DNA of 64,000 nt from positions 36,512 to 100,511 of the forward strand of contig JAAYEH010000305.1 in the NCBI GenBank assembly GCA_012728855.1, given 5' to 3'. Below, piece after piece: positions 53,755 through 61,988 of this stretch (position 1 is the first letter of the stretch; each line of letters begins with the position of its first letter). The notes under the pieces are model-generated. The model was not told the DNA's origin. It saw only the letters and a program-made list of their open reading frames with translations, and made no database searches. This DNA comes from Rhodopirellula sp. (lineage in GTDB: Bacteria > Planctomycetota > Planctomycetia > Pirellulales > Thermoguttaceae). Both the position numbers and the translations under genes were made by a program.

Positions 53755-55626
53755 TTACCAGGCTTGCAGCGGGCGAACCGGCACGTCAATCGTTTCGTCC
53801 GTCGGCTGAAAGAGCACGGCGAGCCGCACGCTCTTCGTTTCCGGCAGATGAATCGTCAATTTGCGGTACTCCCGGTTGACTCGCTGCCCATCCGGATCGG
53901 GCGAGGTGGGCAAAGGGGCCGCCGCCCGGACTTCGAGACGGGCCTCCGCCGGCACCAAGAGCCGGACGAAAAATCGCTTGCCGTCTTGCTCAAGGACGGC
54001 GTTTTGCCCGTCTTCAGCGAGCTGCACTTTGGCGGAGGTGTGCATGAACCACCACAGGTCGACCGGCCGATCGGCGTCGACCTCGTCTTGAATCAGCACG
54101 CGCCGCCGGTCGAGCAAGGCCAAGCCCCGCTCAACTCGCTTGGCATGTTGTGCATAGGCCGGCGTCAGATCGGCCACGGCGAAGGCGCGGGCCGGTTCGG
54201 AGCCGAATCGTGCGATGCGGGCGGTGGCTTTGGGGTCTTGGTCCGGCCCGTTGCCCGGGTTGAGCACCAACGTATTGTGCCCTTCGCCGCGCAAGCGATA
54301 GTAGGTGTAACGCTGCTTGCCGAAGAAGCCCGGCAGGTTGTAGTTGTCGGCGCCGAGGTCGACAGCCCATCGCTCGCCAAGTGCGTCGAGCACGAAGGAT
54401 CCCAGGTCGAGGTGGTTGTGGTTGACGCGGTTCGAGCCCGCCTGTATGCCGGCGTAGATCGCCTTGTCGGACCAGTCACTGCGGAGCGTGGCCACTTCCA
54501 CGCCTCTCCAGTACTTGTCCAGGGGCAGACCGGCGGTCGCCGGATCCTCGCTCCCGGGGCGATAGAAGATCATCGCCGCGGCCGAGGGCTTGCCGTAAGT
54601 GATCGCGAACCAGCGAAACACCGGCTGCTGGAACCGCTCGGCCAGCCAGAAGAGCGATTCCATCCGGCTGAGCCGGTCGCCGCTGTCGGAGAAGTTGAAC
54701 GTTCGGCCGCTCGGCCCGGTCGTGTAGATCGGAAACAGACCGGTCTGGGAAAATCCGGGAATCCCGGAGAGTGCGAAATCGGTGCCCAGGGCCGATTGCA
54801 GGGCGGCCAACATGGCCACGTTGTATTGGGTGGCGTAGCCCCAGTAGCCCGGCCCTTCTCCCCATGCGCCGTCGGGTCCGTAGCTTCGCATGGCCAACGG
54901 AACGCTGAGGATTGCGCTACGAAGGATCTCGCCGGCCAGTTCCGGTTCCTCGTCGCCGATCGCCAGGGCGCCCAGGGTCATGCCGCCGTTGCAGACCTGG
55001 TTCCAGTTGTGCTCGGATTGCGCCCACCAACCTTTCTTGCGGTAAACTTCCAGGCTCGGCCGCAGCCCCATCTCGATGATCGCCCGCCGGATCGTGGCTC
55101 GCTGCGATTCGGTCCAGGTGTCGTGGAGCCAGTCGTAGGCGATGGCCAGCGCGTGGGTCATTTCGGCCGTGTCGAGGAAGTGCGCGGGATTGAAGTCGGG
55201 GAAAGCGGCCACGGTCTCCAACTCTTTGAAGAGCCGGTCGGCATGTTTTCGGTCGCCGTGCAATCGGTACATCAGCGCCAGCGTATAGGCGCGATCGAGC
55301 ACCGTGCGACTGGTGCTCAAGAGGCGCTTGCCGTCGGGCAGGACGTGGCGGGGCAACGGGGCCGAGACGAGCGCGTCGGCCTCTTTGCGGACAGCCGCAT
55401 CCCATTGCCGCAGAGTCGGGTCGGATTGGATCTGCCGGGCGAGGCGTTCGAATGCGTCCTGGTCGATCAACAGCCGTGGATGGGTCGGAACAAGCTTTTG
55501 GATCAGTTCGGCGGCCAGCGGGACATTCTCGGGAGTGAAAACCGGCTCCGCGGCCGAAGTCACCGACAGAAGGAAGAAGCCCAGGCAGACGGCCGGCGAG
55601 CAGAAGCGGATGGGGAAACGGTCCAT
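53755..55626 (-). CDS. secreted heparinase II/III-like lyase
   Basis: A 623-residue exported protein (signal FCSPAVCLGFFLLSVTSAA). The alpha-toroid begins at HPRLLIDQDAFERLARQ and includes HALAIAYDWLHDTW and QSEHNWNQVCNGGM, a stretch matching the catalytic Asn/His region of heparinase II/III and oligoalginate lyases. The C-terminal sandwich has NRVNHNHLDLGSFVL, with metal or catalytic His residues, and GEGHNTLVLN. The start is the ATG at 55624-55626 with GGAG before it; an upstream ATG would translate the palindromic element. It ends the leftward cassette of three carbohydrate genes enclosed by the 227-bp repeats. Confidence 0.85.
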   Translation of the reverse strand: MDRFPIRFCSPAVCLGFFLLSVTSAAEPVFTPENVPLAAELIQKLVPTHPRLLIDQDAFERLARQIQSDPTLRQWDAAVRKEADALVSAPLPRHVLPDGKRLLSTSRTVLDRAYTLALMYRLHGDRKHADRLFKELETVAAFPDFNPAHFLDTAEMTHALAIAYDWLHDTWTESQRATIRRAIIEMGLRPSLEVYRKKGWWAQSEHNWNQVCNGGMTLGALAIGDEEPELAGEILRSAILSVPLAMRSYGPDGAWGEGPGYWGYATQYNVAMLAALQSALGTDFALSGIPGFSQTGLFPIYTTGPSGRTFNFSDSGDRLSRMESLFWLAERFQQPVFRWFAITYGKPSAAAMIFYRPGSEDPATAGLPLDKYWRGVEVATLRSDWSDKAIYAGIQAGSNRVNHNHLDLGSFVLDALGERWAVDLGADNYNLPGFFGKQRYTYYRLRGEGHNTLVLNPGNGPDQDPKATARIARFGSEPARAFAVADLTPAYAQHAKRVERGLALLDRRRVLIQDEVDADRPVDLWWFMHTSAKVQLAEDGQNAVLEQDGKRFFVRLLVPAEARLEVRAAAPLPTSPDPDGQRVNREYRKLTIHLPETKSVRLAVLFQPTDETIDVPVRPLQAW

Positions 55627-55659
55627 GAAATCAACTCCAAGAAGGATTGAGTAAGCGAG

Positions 55660-55752
55660 GGGGTCGGGAGTCTTTTTCCGCACGCGGCCCCACCGCCGCT
55701 CGGCGGGTCCAACTCGGTCGGCAGCCGCGTGCGGAAAAAGACTCCCGACCCC
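55660..55752. repeat. 93-bp palindromic element, family 1, copy 2 (intergenic)
   Basis: Perfect 29-base arms 55660-55688 and 55724-55752 around a 35-base loop. The outer 21 bases of each arm equal those of the copy at 5244-5334; the inner eight differ (CACGCGGC against TATCGGCC) with matching changes in the opposite arm. It lies between the glycoside-hydrolase-like gene and the lyase gene. Confidence 0.9.
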
Positions 55753-55764
55753 TTCTCGGTTTCA

Positions 55765-57765
55765 TCAAGGTGCGGCGGATGCCGGCGGGTCGAATCGATA
55801 GGCTTCGATTCCCCAACGGGGCAGCTCGCGCGCTGCGACAACGCCGGAACTCGTGCCATGTGGCGTCGCTTCGCCGGTCTGTGAATCGATCCGCAGGACG
55901 CGGTACTCCCCCTTCATGCCGAGCACGTCGGTCGCAAGCTGGACGGTTGTGTGGCCGGGCGTTTTTCCGAGGTTGGCGACGACGAGCAGGTATCGGTCGC
56001 CCCCTTCGCGCCGCTCGCGGTAGACGAGGCCCTCGAAGTCGCGGTTGGAAAACGTCGCCGCGATCTGGTTCACGCTGGGCAGGTTGTAAACAACCGCTCG
56101 GTTGCCGTCGATCGACTGGAGAACTCGCCAATAGGGTAGAGCGAATTGATTCACTTCGTCGTCGGCATCGAGTGTGAAGAACGTCTTGTCGCGGCGCCGC
56201 TCGTACCCCAGCCCGACGTGCGGGTACATTCCCCAGGCCGCCATCTTGGCAAGGCCCTCCGCACTGGAGAAGACGGGCGAATCGAGGGGCCAGGGCATGG
56301 TGACGCCGCCGCCCATCATGCCGCGGTAGACGGCCGCGTCGCGGTCGGCAAACATGGCATGGTCGGAACCGGCCTCGCCGGGCAGATAACCGTCAAAGGC
56401 AAGGTTCGCCAGCACGCCGGAGTTGCCGATCCCCTGGTGCCCGATCAAAAAACCCTCGGGCCCGACGATCTCCCGCAACCGCCGCGTGAACAAGAAGTAT
56501 TCCCGCGCAGCGATGTAGCTGCCGTTTTCGCAGTAGTGGCTGTCGTTGACGGCGGGGTTCGGCCGGTAACGGTCCTCGTGGATGGCCACGCAGTGCGGGC
56601 CGTGCCAGTCGACGTAGAAGCCGTCGCGGTTGCGCTGGAGGTACTTGCCGAACAGTGGTTCGTCGACGCTATAGCGCTCGATGCCGCGTCGGTAGAGGCC
56701 GACGCGCATCCTCTTGCCGTGCGCGTAGTCGACCATGCGGCGGAGCGAGGCGTCGTCGCGCGCCACCGAGTACACCGCGTGCGGATTTCCGTTGCTGCCC
56801 CCCTCGAGCATCCAGTGCTGGTGGAGGATCAGCATCGTGCCGCCGTGGGCTGCCATCTTGTCGAGTTGCTCATTCGACGGATACCAAGTCGCCGTGTCCT
56901 GCTGGTTGGTGAAATTGATCCAGTGGTAGACCCGCTGGGCGACGACGTTCGTCCGGGATTTGCCGGTGACGCCGGCGCCGAGGCCGAGCGTGAGACGGTT
57001 GTGGTAGCGGAAAGGAGTCTTGACCGGTGTTTGTCCGTCGGCGAGCGTCCAGGTGAATCGCCCTGCTTCCTCCGCCAGCGCCGTCTTGCCGGCAATCGGC
57101 CGGTTGTATTCGAGGACGGCTTGGATCTCGTTGGTATAACTCCGCAGCGGATTGATGCCGAAGGCCACCCGCGCCGAAGGGAGGGCGGGAAGCGTTTTGT
57201 AGCGAAATGCCTCCTGGCGGTATTTCGCCGCGCCGGCGATGCCCGCTTCCAGCGCCAAGGAAACGCTCGCCGCGGAGAGCGCGGTCTCCTGTTCCAATTG
57301 GTACTCGAGATCGATGGAAACGACGCCTTCCGCGTAAACCTCGTAGCCCAGCGAAACGGTCCAAGCGGAGACCGTGCCGTCGGCCGCTCGCGGCCTGGCG
57401 GTCGTCCGCAGTCGCGTTACTTCCGGACTCGTTTCCACCTGTTCCAACTTTCCGTCCGCCGCGTTGTTGAGCAGATACTCCCGCCGCTGGTCGCTGATCG
57501 AGACGCGTGGGCAGGTCCGGCCGTCGCCGCCGAGCACTCGATTCCACATCGACCCGTCGAACAGCTCGACCGACGCGATCTCTCCTCCTCTTGCCGCATC
57601 CACCGTCAGCCGGAAATGTTCGCCCGTGACGGTGATTTGCCCACCGTCACGGGCGGTGGACAAGGGGGCGGATTGTGTTTGGCATGGGATGACAAACGCC
57701 AGAAGCATTGGCGCTGACAAGACCATGGACGACAAAAACCTATGGGCGTTCAAGATCGACTCCAA
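55765..57765 (-). CDS. secreted TIM-barrel glycoside-hydrolase-like protein
   Basis: A 666-residue exported protein (signal: MVLSAPMLLAFVIPCQTQS). An N-terminal beta-sandwich (residues about 45-285: FRLTVDAARGGEIASVELFD, VVSIDLEYQLE) is followed by a barrel-like region with HGGTMLILHQHWMLEG, HGKRMRVGLYRRG, DGFYVDWHGPHC and GFLIGHQGIGNSG, reminiscent of GH31/GH36-like or DUF6259 proteins in which Asp residues at strand ends are catalytic. A C-terminal sandwich ends the protein. The start could be at Met1 or at Met14. Activity on an alpha-linked glycan is inferred from fold only. Confidence 0.7.
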   Translation of the reverse strand: MESILNAHRFLSSMVLSAPMLLAFVIPCQTQSAPLSTARDGGQITVTGEHFRLTVDAARGGEIASVELFDGSMWNRVLGGDGRTCPRVSISDQRREYLLNNAADGKLEQVETSPEVTRLRTTARPRAADGTVSAWTVSLGYEVYAEGVVSIDLEYQLEQETALSAASVSLALEAGIAGAAKYRQEAFRYKTLPALPSARVAFGINPLRSYTNEIQAVLEYNRPIAGKTALAEEAGRFTWTLADGQTPVKTPFRYHNRLTLGLGAGVTGKSRTNVVAQRVYHWINFTNQQDTATWYPSNEQLDKMAAHGGTMLILHQHWMLEGGSNGNPHAVYSVARDDASLRRMVDYAHGKRMRVGLYRRGIERYSVDEPLFGKYLQRNRDGFYVDWHGPHCVAIHEDRYRPNPAVNDSHYCENGSYIAAREYFLFTRRLREIVGPEGFLIGHQGIGNSGVLANLAFDGYLPGEAGSDHAMFADRDAAVYRGMMGGGVTMPWPLDSPVFSSAEGLAKMAAWGMYPHVGLGYERRRDKTFFTLDADDEVNQFALPYWRVLQSIDGNRAVVYNLPSVNQIAATFSNRDFEGLVYRERREGGDRYLLVVANLGKTPGHTTVQLATDVLGMKGEYRVLRIDSQTGEATPHGTSSGVVAARELPRWGIEAYRFDPPASAAP

Positions 57766-57784
57766 GTGGAAGGCTTCATTTCAC

Positions 57785-58777
57785 TCAAGCCAGTCCGTAG
57801 ATGCGGACGGCGTTGTCATGCCAGAGCTTTCGTTGCTGCGGCTCCGGCCGGTCTTTCACAATCGCCTGCAGAGCGAAGACCCACTGCCGCAACGTCGCTC
57901 CGCGGAGGCAAACCGGCCAGTCGCTGGCAAATGCCACCCGGTCCGGTCCGAACGTGTCGAGGCAGTGGTTGACGACCGGGGCCAAGTCGGCGGGCGTCCA
58001 ATCGGACGGCGCCCGCGCGATGATGCCCGAGATCTTGCATGTGACGTGCTTTCGCTGCGCCAGCTCGGCAATCCCCCGCCGCCAGCGCTCGATCGACTCA
58101 TCTTGCCGCGGTTTCTGATACCAGTTGAGATCGGCGTTGCCGCAATGGTTGAGGATGAACGGAGTATCGGGACAGCGATCGACCAGCTTGGCGCCTTCCT
58201 CCAAGGCGTCGTTGGGCACATTGAGATCGAACCGCAATCCCATTTCGCCCAGCAGCCGGATATCGCGGAGAAAGGGCTCGCCGAGATGAAATCCTTTTGT
58301 GAGATCCGCCTTGTGGAGGATCCGCCGCACGCCTTTGACGTAAGGGCTCTTGCCGAAGCGATCGATATAGGCCCGAAACGGCTCCGTGCCAGGCCGCCCG
58401 CCGATGACGGCGGCGACGGTGGGATTGTCGTCGAGCTTTGCGACGGAGATGGCGTACTCCGCCTCTTTGGCCAATTCGTCGTCACTGGCGGCCACTTCCA
58501 TATAGACCGCCTTGGCAATCGGCAGCCCCTCGGTCGCCAGCAGGTAGTCTCTGCTGGTGAAACTGCGATTGAGCGTCTCGGACGACTTGATCCATGCCAG
58601 GTCGAGCACCTCGCAATCCCAAAGATGCTGATGCGCGTCGACAATCGGAAATCGCGGCGTCTCGGACAACAACGATGCCGACTCCGCGGCCTCGACCTTC
58701 GAGCCCAGCGAGTTCAAGCGGCTCGCCAAGGCGATGGCGGTTGTCTGCTGCAGAAAACCTCTTCGGTCGACTCTCAT
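57785..58777 (-). CDS. Tat-exported amidohydrolase/lactonase-like protein (amidohydrolase 2 family)
   Basis: A 330-residue protein with a twin-arginine signal (VDRRGFLQQTTAIALASRL). The TIM-barrel begins with IVDAHQHLWD, the first metal-binding strand; FILNHCGNAD and FASDWPVCLRG supply the later His and Asp ligands. The set matches the L-fuconolactonase/rhamnonolactonase group of amidohydrolases, which open sugar lactones, although the family also includes other hydrolases. It is first in the three-gene leftward cassette with the glycosidase-like and lyase genes, which would suit lactone opening during sugar-acid breakdown. Confidence 0.85.
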   Translation of the reverse strand: MRVDRRGFLQQTTAIALASRLNSLGSKVEAAESASLLSETPRFPIVDAHQHLWDCEVLDLAWIKSSETLNRSFTSRDYLLATEGLPIAKAVYMEVAASDDELAKEAEYAISVAKLDDNPTVAAVIGGRPGTEPFRAYIDRFGKSPYVKGVRRILHKADLTKGFHLGEPFLRDIRLLGEMGLRFDLNVPNDALEEGAKLVDRCPDTPFILNHCGNADLNWYQKPRQDESIERWRRGIAELAQRKHVTCKISGIIARAPSDWTPADLAPVVNHCLDTFGPDRVAFASDWPVCLRGATLRQWVFALQAIVKDRPEPQQRKLWHDNAVRIYGLA

Positions 58778-58886
58778 GGCGTCTTATTCTCCGGTGTGAA
58801 TTTCCAGTTCCCCGTTCTGACAGGATGTTGCAGGCCCTATTCTCGCTGGTGGAGTCTCGCAGGGCAACGGACCGAGCAGAAAACTC

Positions 58887-59113
58887 TGGCTCATCTGGGT
58901 TTCTTGTGGGTAACAAGTAATGAACAATACTTTACATGCATAGACGGACTGCTGCAACTTCGCCTGAAAACCAAGCACTTCCATAGAGTCCTTTGACAAC
59001 ACGCATAGGCCTGGCGCGGAAAATCACAGACTCCTGGCTATGCGCTGCACAACGCGGAACAGAGAAGAGGCACCGGTACTCCGGACAAAAGTACCGGTGC
59101 CACTTCTCTATTC
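58887..59113 (-). repeat. 227-bp inverted repeat bracketing a gene cassette, right copy
   Basis: Reverse-orientation copy of 53487-53713, the same length and about 23 differences by eye. The hairpin (59057-59080 with 59090-59113) has two mismatches. The stop codon of the broken FAD oxidoreductase lies at its outer edge (59112-59114). Confidence 0.92.
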
Positions 59114-60433
59114 ACGGGTTTCCCGAGCCATGCGAAGTCGCCGGACCCTCGGCAGGCGCAAAGATGCACTGGCTGACGGCATCGTAGTCGGCGAAGAAAC
59201 CCTTGGCGCCGAAGTACTGCACGCCGGCAATCCACGGTTGTTGGCCGACAACACTCACGTCGTTGAAGAACGAAACCATGTGGCCCCGCTCGACCAGGGT
59301 TCGCACCAGCAGATCACCGTCGAGCCCGGCCGGGGTCGTCTTCTCTCGCTTTGCCAAAGCGGCGGCGAGGCCGGCCACTTCGCCGGTTTGCGCCCAGACC
59401 GGCTCGAGCCGCACCGCGCCCCAGGCGATGTGCGTGGCGGAAAGGCAGACCGGCACGAGCAGGTTGTCCACGCCCTGTGGCAACAGCGAACGATAGGGGA
59501 TCTGGCCGGGACGCGACTCCTCGGTGAGGATGAGCTTGCCGTCGTAGTGGAAGTCGGGGCGAGAATCGGTCGTGCAAGCGTGCGAATCCATATACCAGTC
59601 GGTGATGGCGACGCTGTCGGGATGGATCGGCGTGCGACCCAGTCCCGCTGCGAGCGAGTTGTCGTGCTCGCTGTAGACGTGACGTCCCACGATGCGGCGG
59701 GCCTCGCGAACGTACATCTCGTAAGGCACGTGGTCGTGGTCGGCGAACTCGTCCTTCGGCAGGCCCCACTCGCGGAACTTTTCCCGCGCGGCCGGCGAGA
59801 CCGTCTCGTCGTTCTGCAGGAAGTACATCAGGCCGAGCGCGAAGTTGAGATGCCGCCGGATGATCTTCTCCCGCGTCGGCCAGTCGGCTTCGGGGTAGTC
59901 GTGGTTCTCGCCGGGAAGGATGGGCGAGTTCATGTGCGACTTCGCGTTCGGCCCCGCATTGGTGGCGATCCCCTTGCGGTTGTAATCGACGTACTGCCGG
60001 CGGTCGTAGTCGGGCGGCGGCGCGGCGAGCAGGATGCGATTGGCCGGTTCTTTGGTGACGCAGAAGCGGTAATTGTAGGCCTGCACGGCACGGTCGGCCG
60101 TAGAGGGACTGGTCGGGTCGATGGCACGTTGGTGGCCCGATTGTCGGTGGCCACGTAGATCAATCGCACTTCGTAATCGCCCGTCTTCGGCACATCTGGT
60201 GTAAAACGGGCCGTCTTTTGGCCTGGATCACGGTGGTTGTCGTGGCGGTAACACCCGCCGACCAGGGCGGGTTGCTTGGTGCTCAGGATCCAATCGCCGG
60301 TGAACTCCCCTGAATCATCGTCCATAAGAATGGCGGCGGGTTGCGGCACCGACGCATCCGTCTGGGCGTTCGACCGTAGGGGCGCGAACAAAAAGACTGC
60401 CAAACTGAAAAGAACCGTCTCGGTTGTCTTCAT
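59112..60433 (-). pseudogene. rearranged FAD-dependent oxidoreductase gene
   Basis: Two fragments in different frames. The 5' part (60433 to about 60140) encodes a signal peptide (LFSLAVFLFAPLRSNA) and half of a golvesin-like beta domain (GEFTGDWILSTKQPALVGGC split, YEVRLIYVATDNRATNVP). It then shifts frame into the second half of a FAD_oxidored-type protein (AIDPTSP, VQAYNYRFCVTKEPANR, then LLPQGVDNLLVPVCLSATH and FFNDVSVVGQQPWIAG). The Rossmann FAD-binding domain with GxGxxG is missing, and the golvesin module breaks off in mid-domain, so a deletion plus frameshift is the simplest reading. It adjoins the right 227-bp repeat. Confidence 0.7.
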
Positions 60434-60458
60434 CGTTGCGTTCCGCGGGGTACACGTT

Positions 60459-61820
60459 TCACAATTGGTTGATCCAAAGCACCACCCGGTCGACCCGATC
60501 GTAGGGGGCGCAGATGTGCATTCCGCCGGTCACCAGATCGATCCGGCCGTCCCCATTGAAATCGCCCAGATCGAGGGCCTGGAGGTGGGTGGGGGCGTTG
60601 GTCACGTCGCGGCGACGAAACTGCATCTTCCCGTTGTTCTCCAAGTAGATCATGCTCTGCGACTGCGGGTTCTCCCAAGCGTTGAACGCGCTGGTGGCGA
60701 TGACGTCCAGATCGCCGTCGCCGTCGAAGTCGGCCGCGCGGGCATTGACGACCCCGCCGAACTGCTCGATGTGGCGGTGCTGGAACTTGAGCCCCCCGAG
60801 ATTCTCCAGCCACTGCACGCTGTGCCACGGCCAGGGGTGTGGAGGCAGATAGTCGAAGGCGTCGCCGTTGGTGTAAAGAACGTCCAGATCCCCGTCCTGG
60901 TCCAGATCGACGATCCACATGCCGCTGGAGCCGTAGTCCTGGTTATCCGAGGCGAAGATTTGGCGCGGTTGAAAATGCCCTTTGCCGTCGTTCTCGAAAA
61001 CGTAGATCTCCTCCCATTCCTGACTCACGAGAACGGCGATATCCGGGTCGCCGTCCGCATCGAGGTCGGCGATCGGTGCATGGATCGGTCCCGAACGGCT
61101 TTGGAGAATATGGCTTTTGAAGTTCCAGTCGCCCCGATTCTCGATCCATCGCGTCTCGCCGTCGTCGTAGCCGAACTGCGCCACGGCAAGGTCCATATCG
61201 CCGTCCCCGTCGAGGTCTCCTCCCCGGACATCGGACACCCTCGCCACGCGGTCGACCACCACGCGCTTGGCGAATTTCATCTCGCCGATGTTCTCGAGGA
61301 TAACCACCGAGCCGATCCGATCGTTGTTCGGAAAGAGCATCCCCAGCACGGCAATCAAGACGTCCATGTCGCCATCGCCGTCGAAGTCAATCGCCTCGGC
61401 GTGGGCGGGCGCGATCACGTCGTCGGCCAGAGCGCTTTCCGTGAAAACATCCCGCGGATACTGGCGAATCCACGAGACCCGATTCTCGTGGCAATCGCAG
61501 ACCACCACATCGAGCAAACCGTCCTGGTCGAGATCCACCGCAGAGACGTCGGAGACTTTCGGCGGTTCGGCGAACGGGACGCCGATCGGCTGCGGAAGAA
61601 GAAACTCGACCTTTTCACCTTTTGGAAGCGAGACAGCCGCGACCTTTTCTCGGGAGTCGCCCGCCCCGGAGACCCCCGCGCCGATCGACATTCTGCGAAC
61701 GACCTGCGACCAGGTCATGCCGGTGCGGGCGGATTCGTAAATCACGATGCCCAAGGGAAGCCCGATGAAAAGGGTTAGAACCAAGAGAGCGGCTAGTATC
61801 GTGCGGGGGCGCGGGTTCAT
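60459..61820 (-). CDS. membrane-anchored FG-GAP/VCBS repeat protein
   Basis: A 453-residue protein with an N-terminal membrane anchor (ILAALLVLTLFIGLPLGIVIY), then about seven FG-GAP/VCBS repeats, each centred on a calcium loop: VDLDQDGLLDVVV, IDFDGDGDMDVLI, GDLDGDGDMDLAV, ADLDADGDPDIAV, VDLDQDGDLDVLY, ADFDGDGDLDVIA and GDFNGDGRIDLVT. This makes a seven-bladed propeller of integrin-alpha type, acting outside the membrane in binding. It ends 26 bases before the start of the broken oxidoreductase. Heptamer repeats lie directly upstream of the ATG. Confidence 0.9.
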   Translation of the reverse strand: MNPRPRTILAALLVLTLFIGLPLGIVIYESARTGMTWSQVVRRMSIGAGVSGAGDSREKVAAVSLPKGEKVEFLLPQPIGVPFAEPPKVSDVSAVDLDQDGLLDVVVCDCHENRVSWIRQYPRDVFTESALADDVIAPAHAEAIDFDGDGDMDVLIAVLGMLFPNNDRIGSVVILENIGEMKFAKRVVVDRVARVSDVRGGDLDGDGDMDLAVAQFGYDDGETRWIENRGDWNFKSHILQSRSGPIHAPIADLDADGDPDIAVLVSQEWEEIYVFENDGKGHFQPRQIFASDNQDYGSSGMWIVDLDQDGDLDVLYTNGDAFDYLPPHPWPWHSVQWLENLGGLKFQHRHIEQFGGVVNARAADFDGDGDLDVIATSAFNAWENPQSQSMIYLENNGKMQFRRRDVTNAPTHLQALDLGDFNGDGRIDLVTGGMHICAPYDRVDRVVLWINQL

Positions 61821-61829
61821 GAGGAGGGA

Positions 61830-61871
61830 GTGCTTAGTGCTTAGAACTTAGTGCTTAGAACTTAGAACTTA
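61830..61871 (+). repeat. 7-bp tandem repeat array, six units
   Basis: Six consecutive heptamers of two types: GTGCTTA, GTGCTTA, GAACTTA, GTGCTTA, GAACTTA, GAACTTA. They begin ten bases upstream of the FG-GAP gene start. A facing array lies 85 bases further on. Confidence 0.85.
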
Positions 61872-61958
61872 GAGTACCAGATTCCATTTTCCATTGCCTT
61901 CGCAAGTTGCTAAACCCGCAACATTTCTCGAAGTTTTTCCGACCCATTCCCCCCTCCC

Positions 61959-61988
61959 AAGTTCTAAGATCTAAGTTCTAAGCTCTAG
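61959..61988 (-). repeat. 7-bp repeat array, inverted, four units
   Basis: The reverse complement reads as heptamers GAGCTTA, GAACTTA, GATCTTA, GAACTT, the same unit type as 61830-61871 but inverted. It overlaps the stop codon of the cupredoxin-polyferredoxin gene (61985-61987). The two arrays can pair to form a long stem and may end transcription. Confidence 0.75.

Noticed and set aside
53598..53879. Small protein encoded in both 227-bp repeats (MLS.DS.EV.GFQA)
   Set aside because: Both copies are open for about 40 codons and similar, but the C-terminal parts diverge at the repeat edge and there is no ribosome-binding site; coding is not supported.
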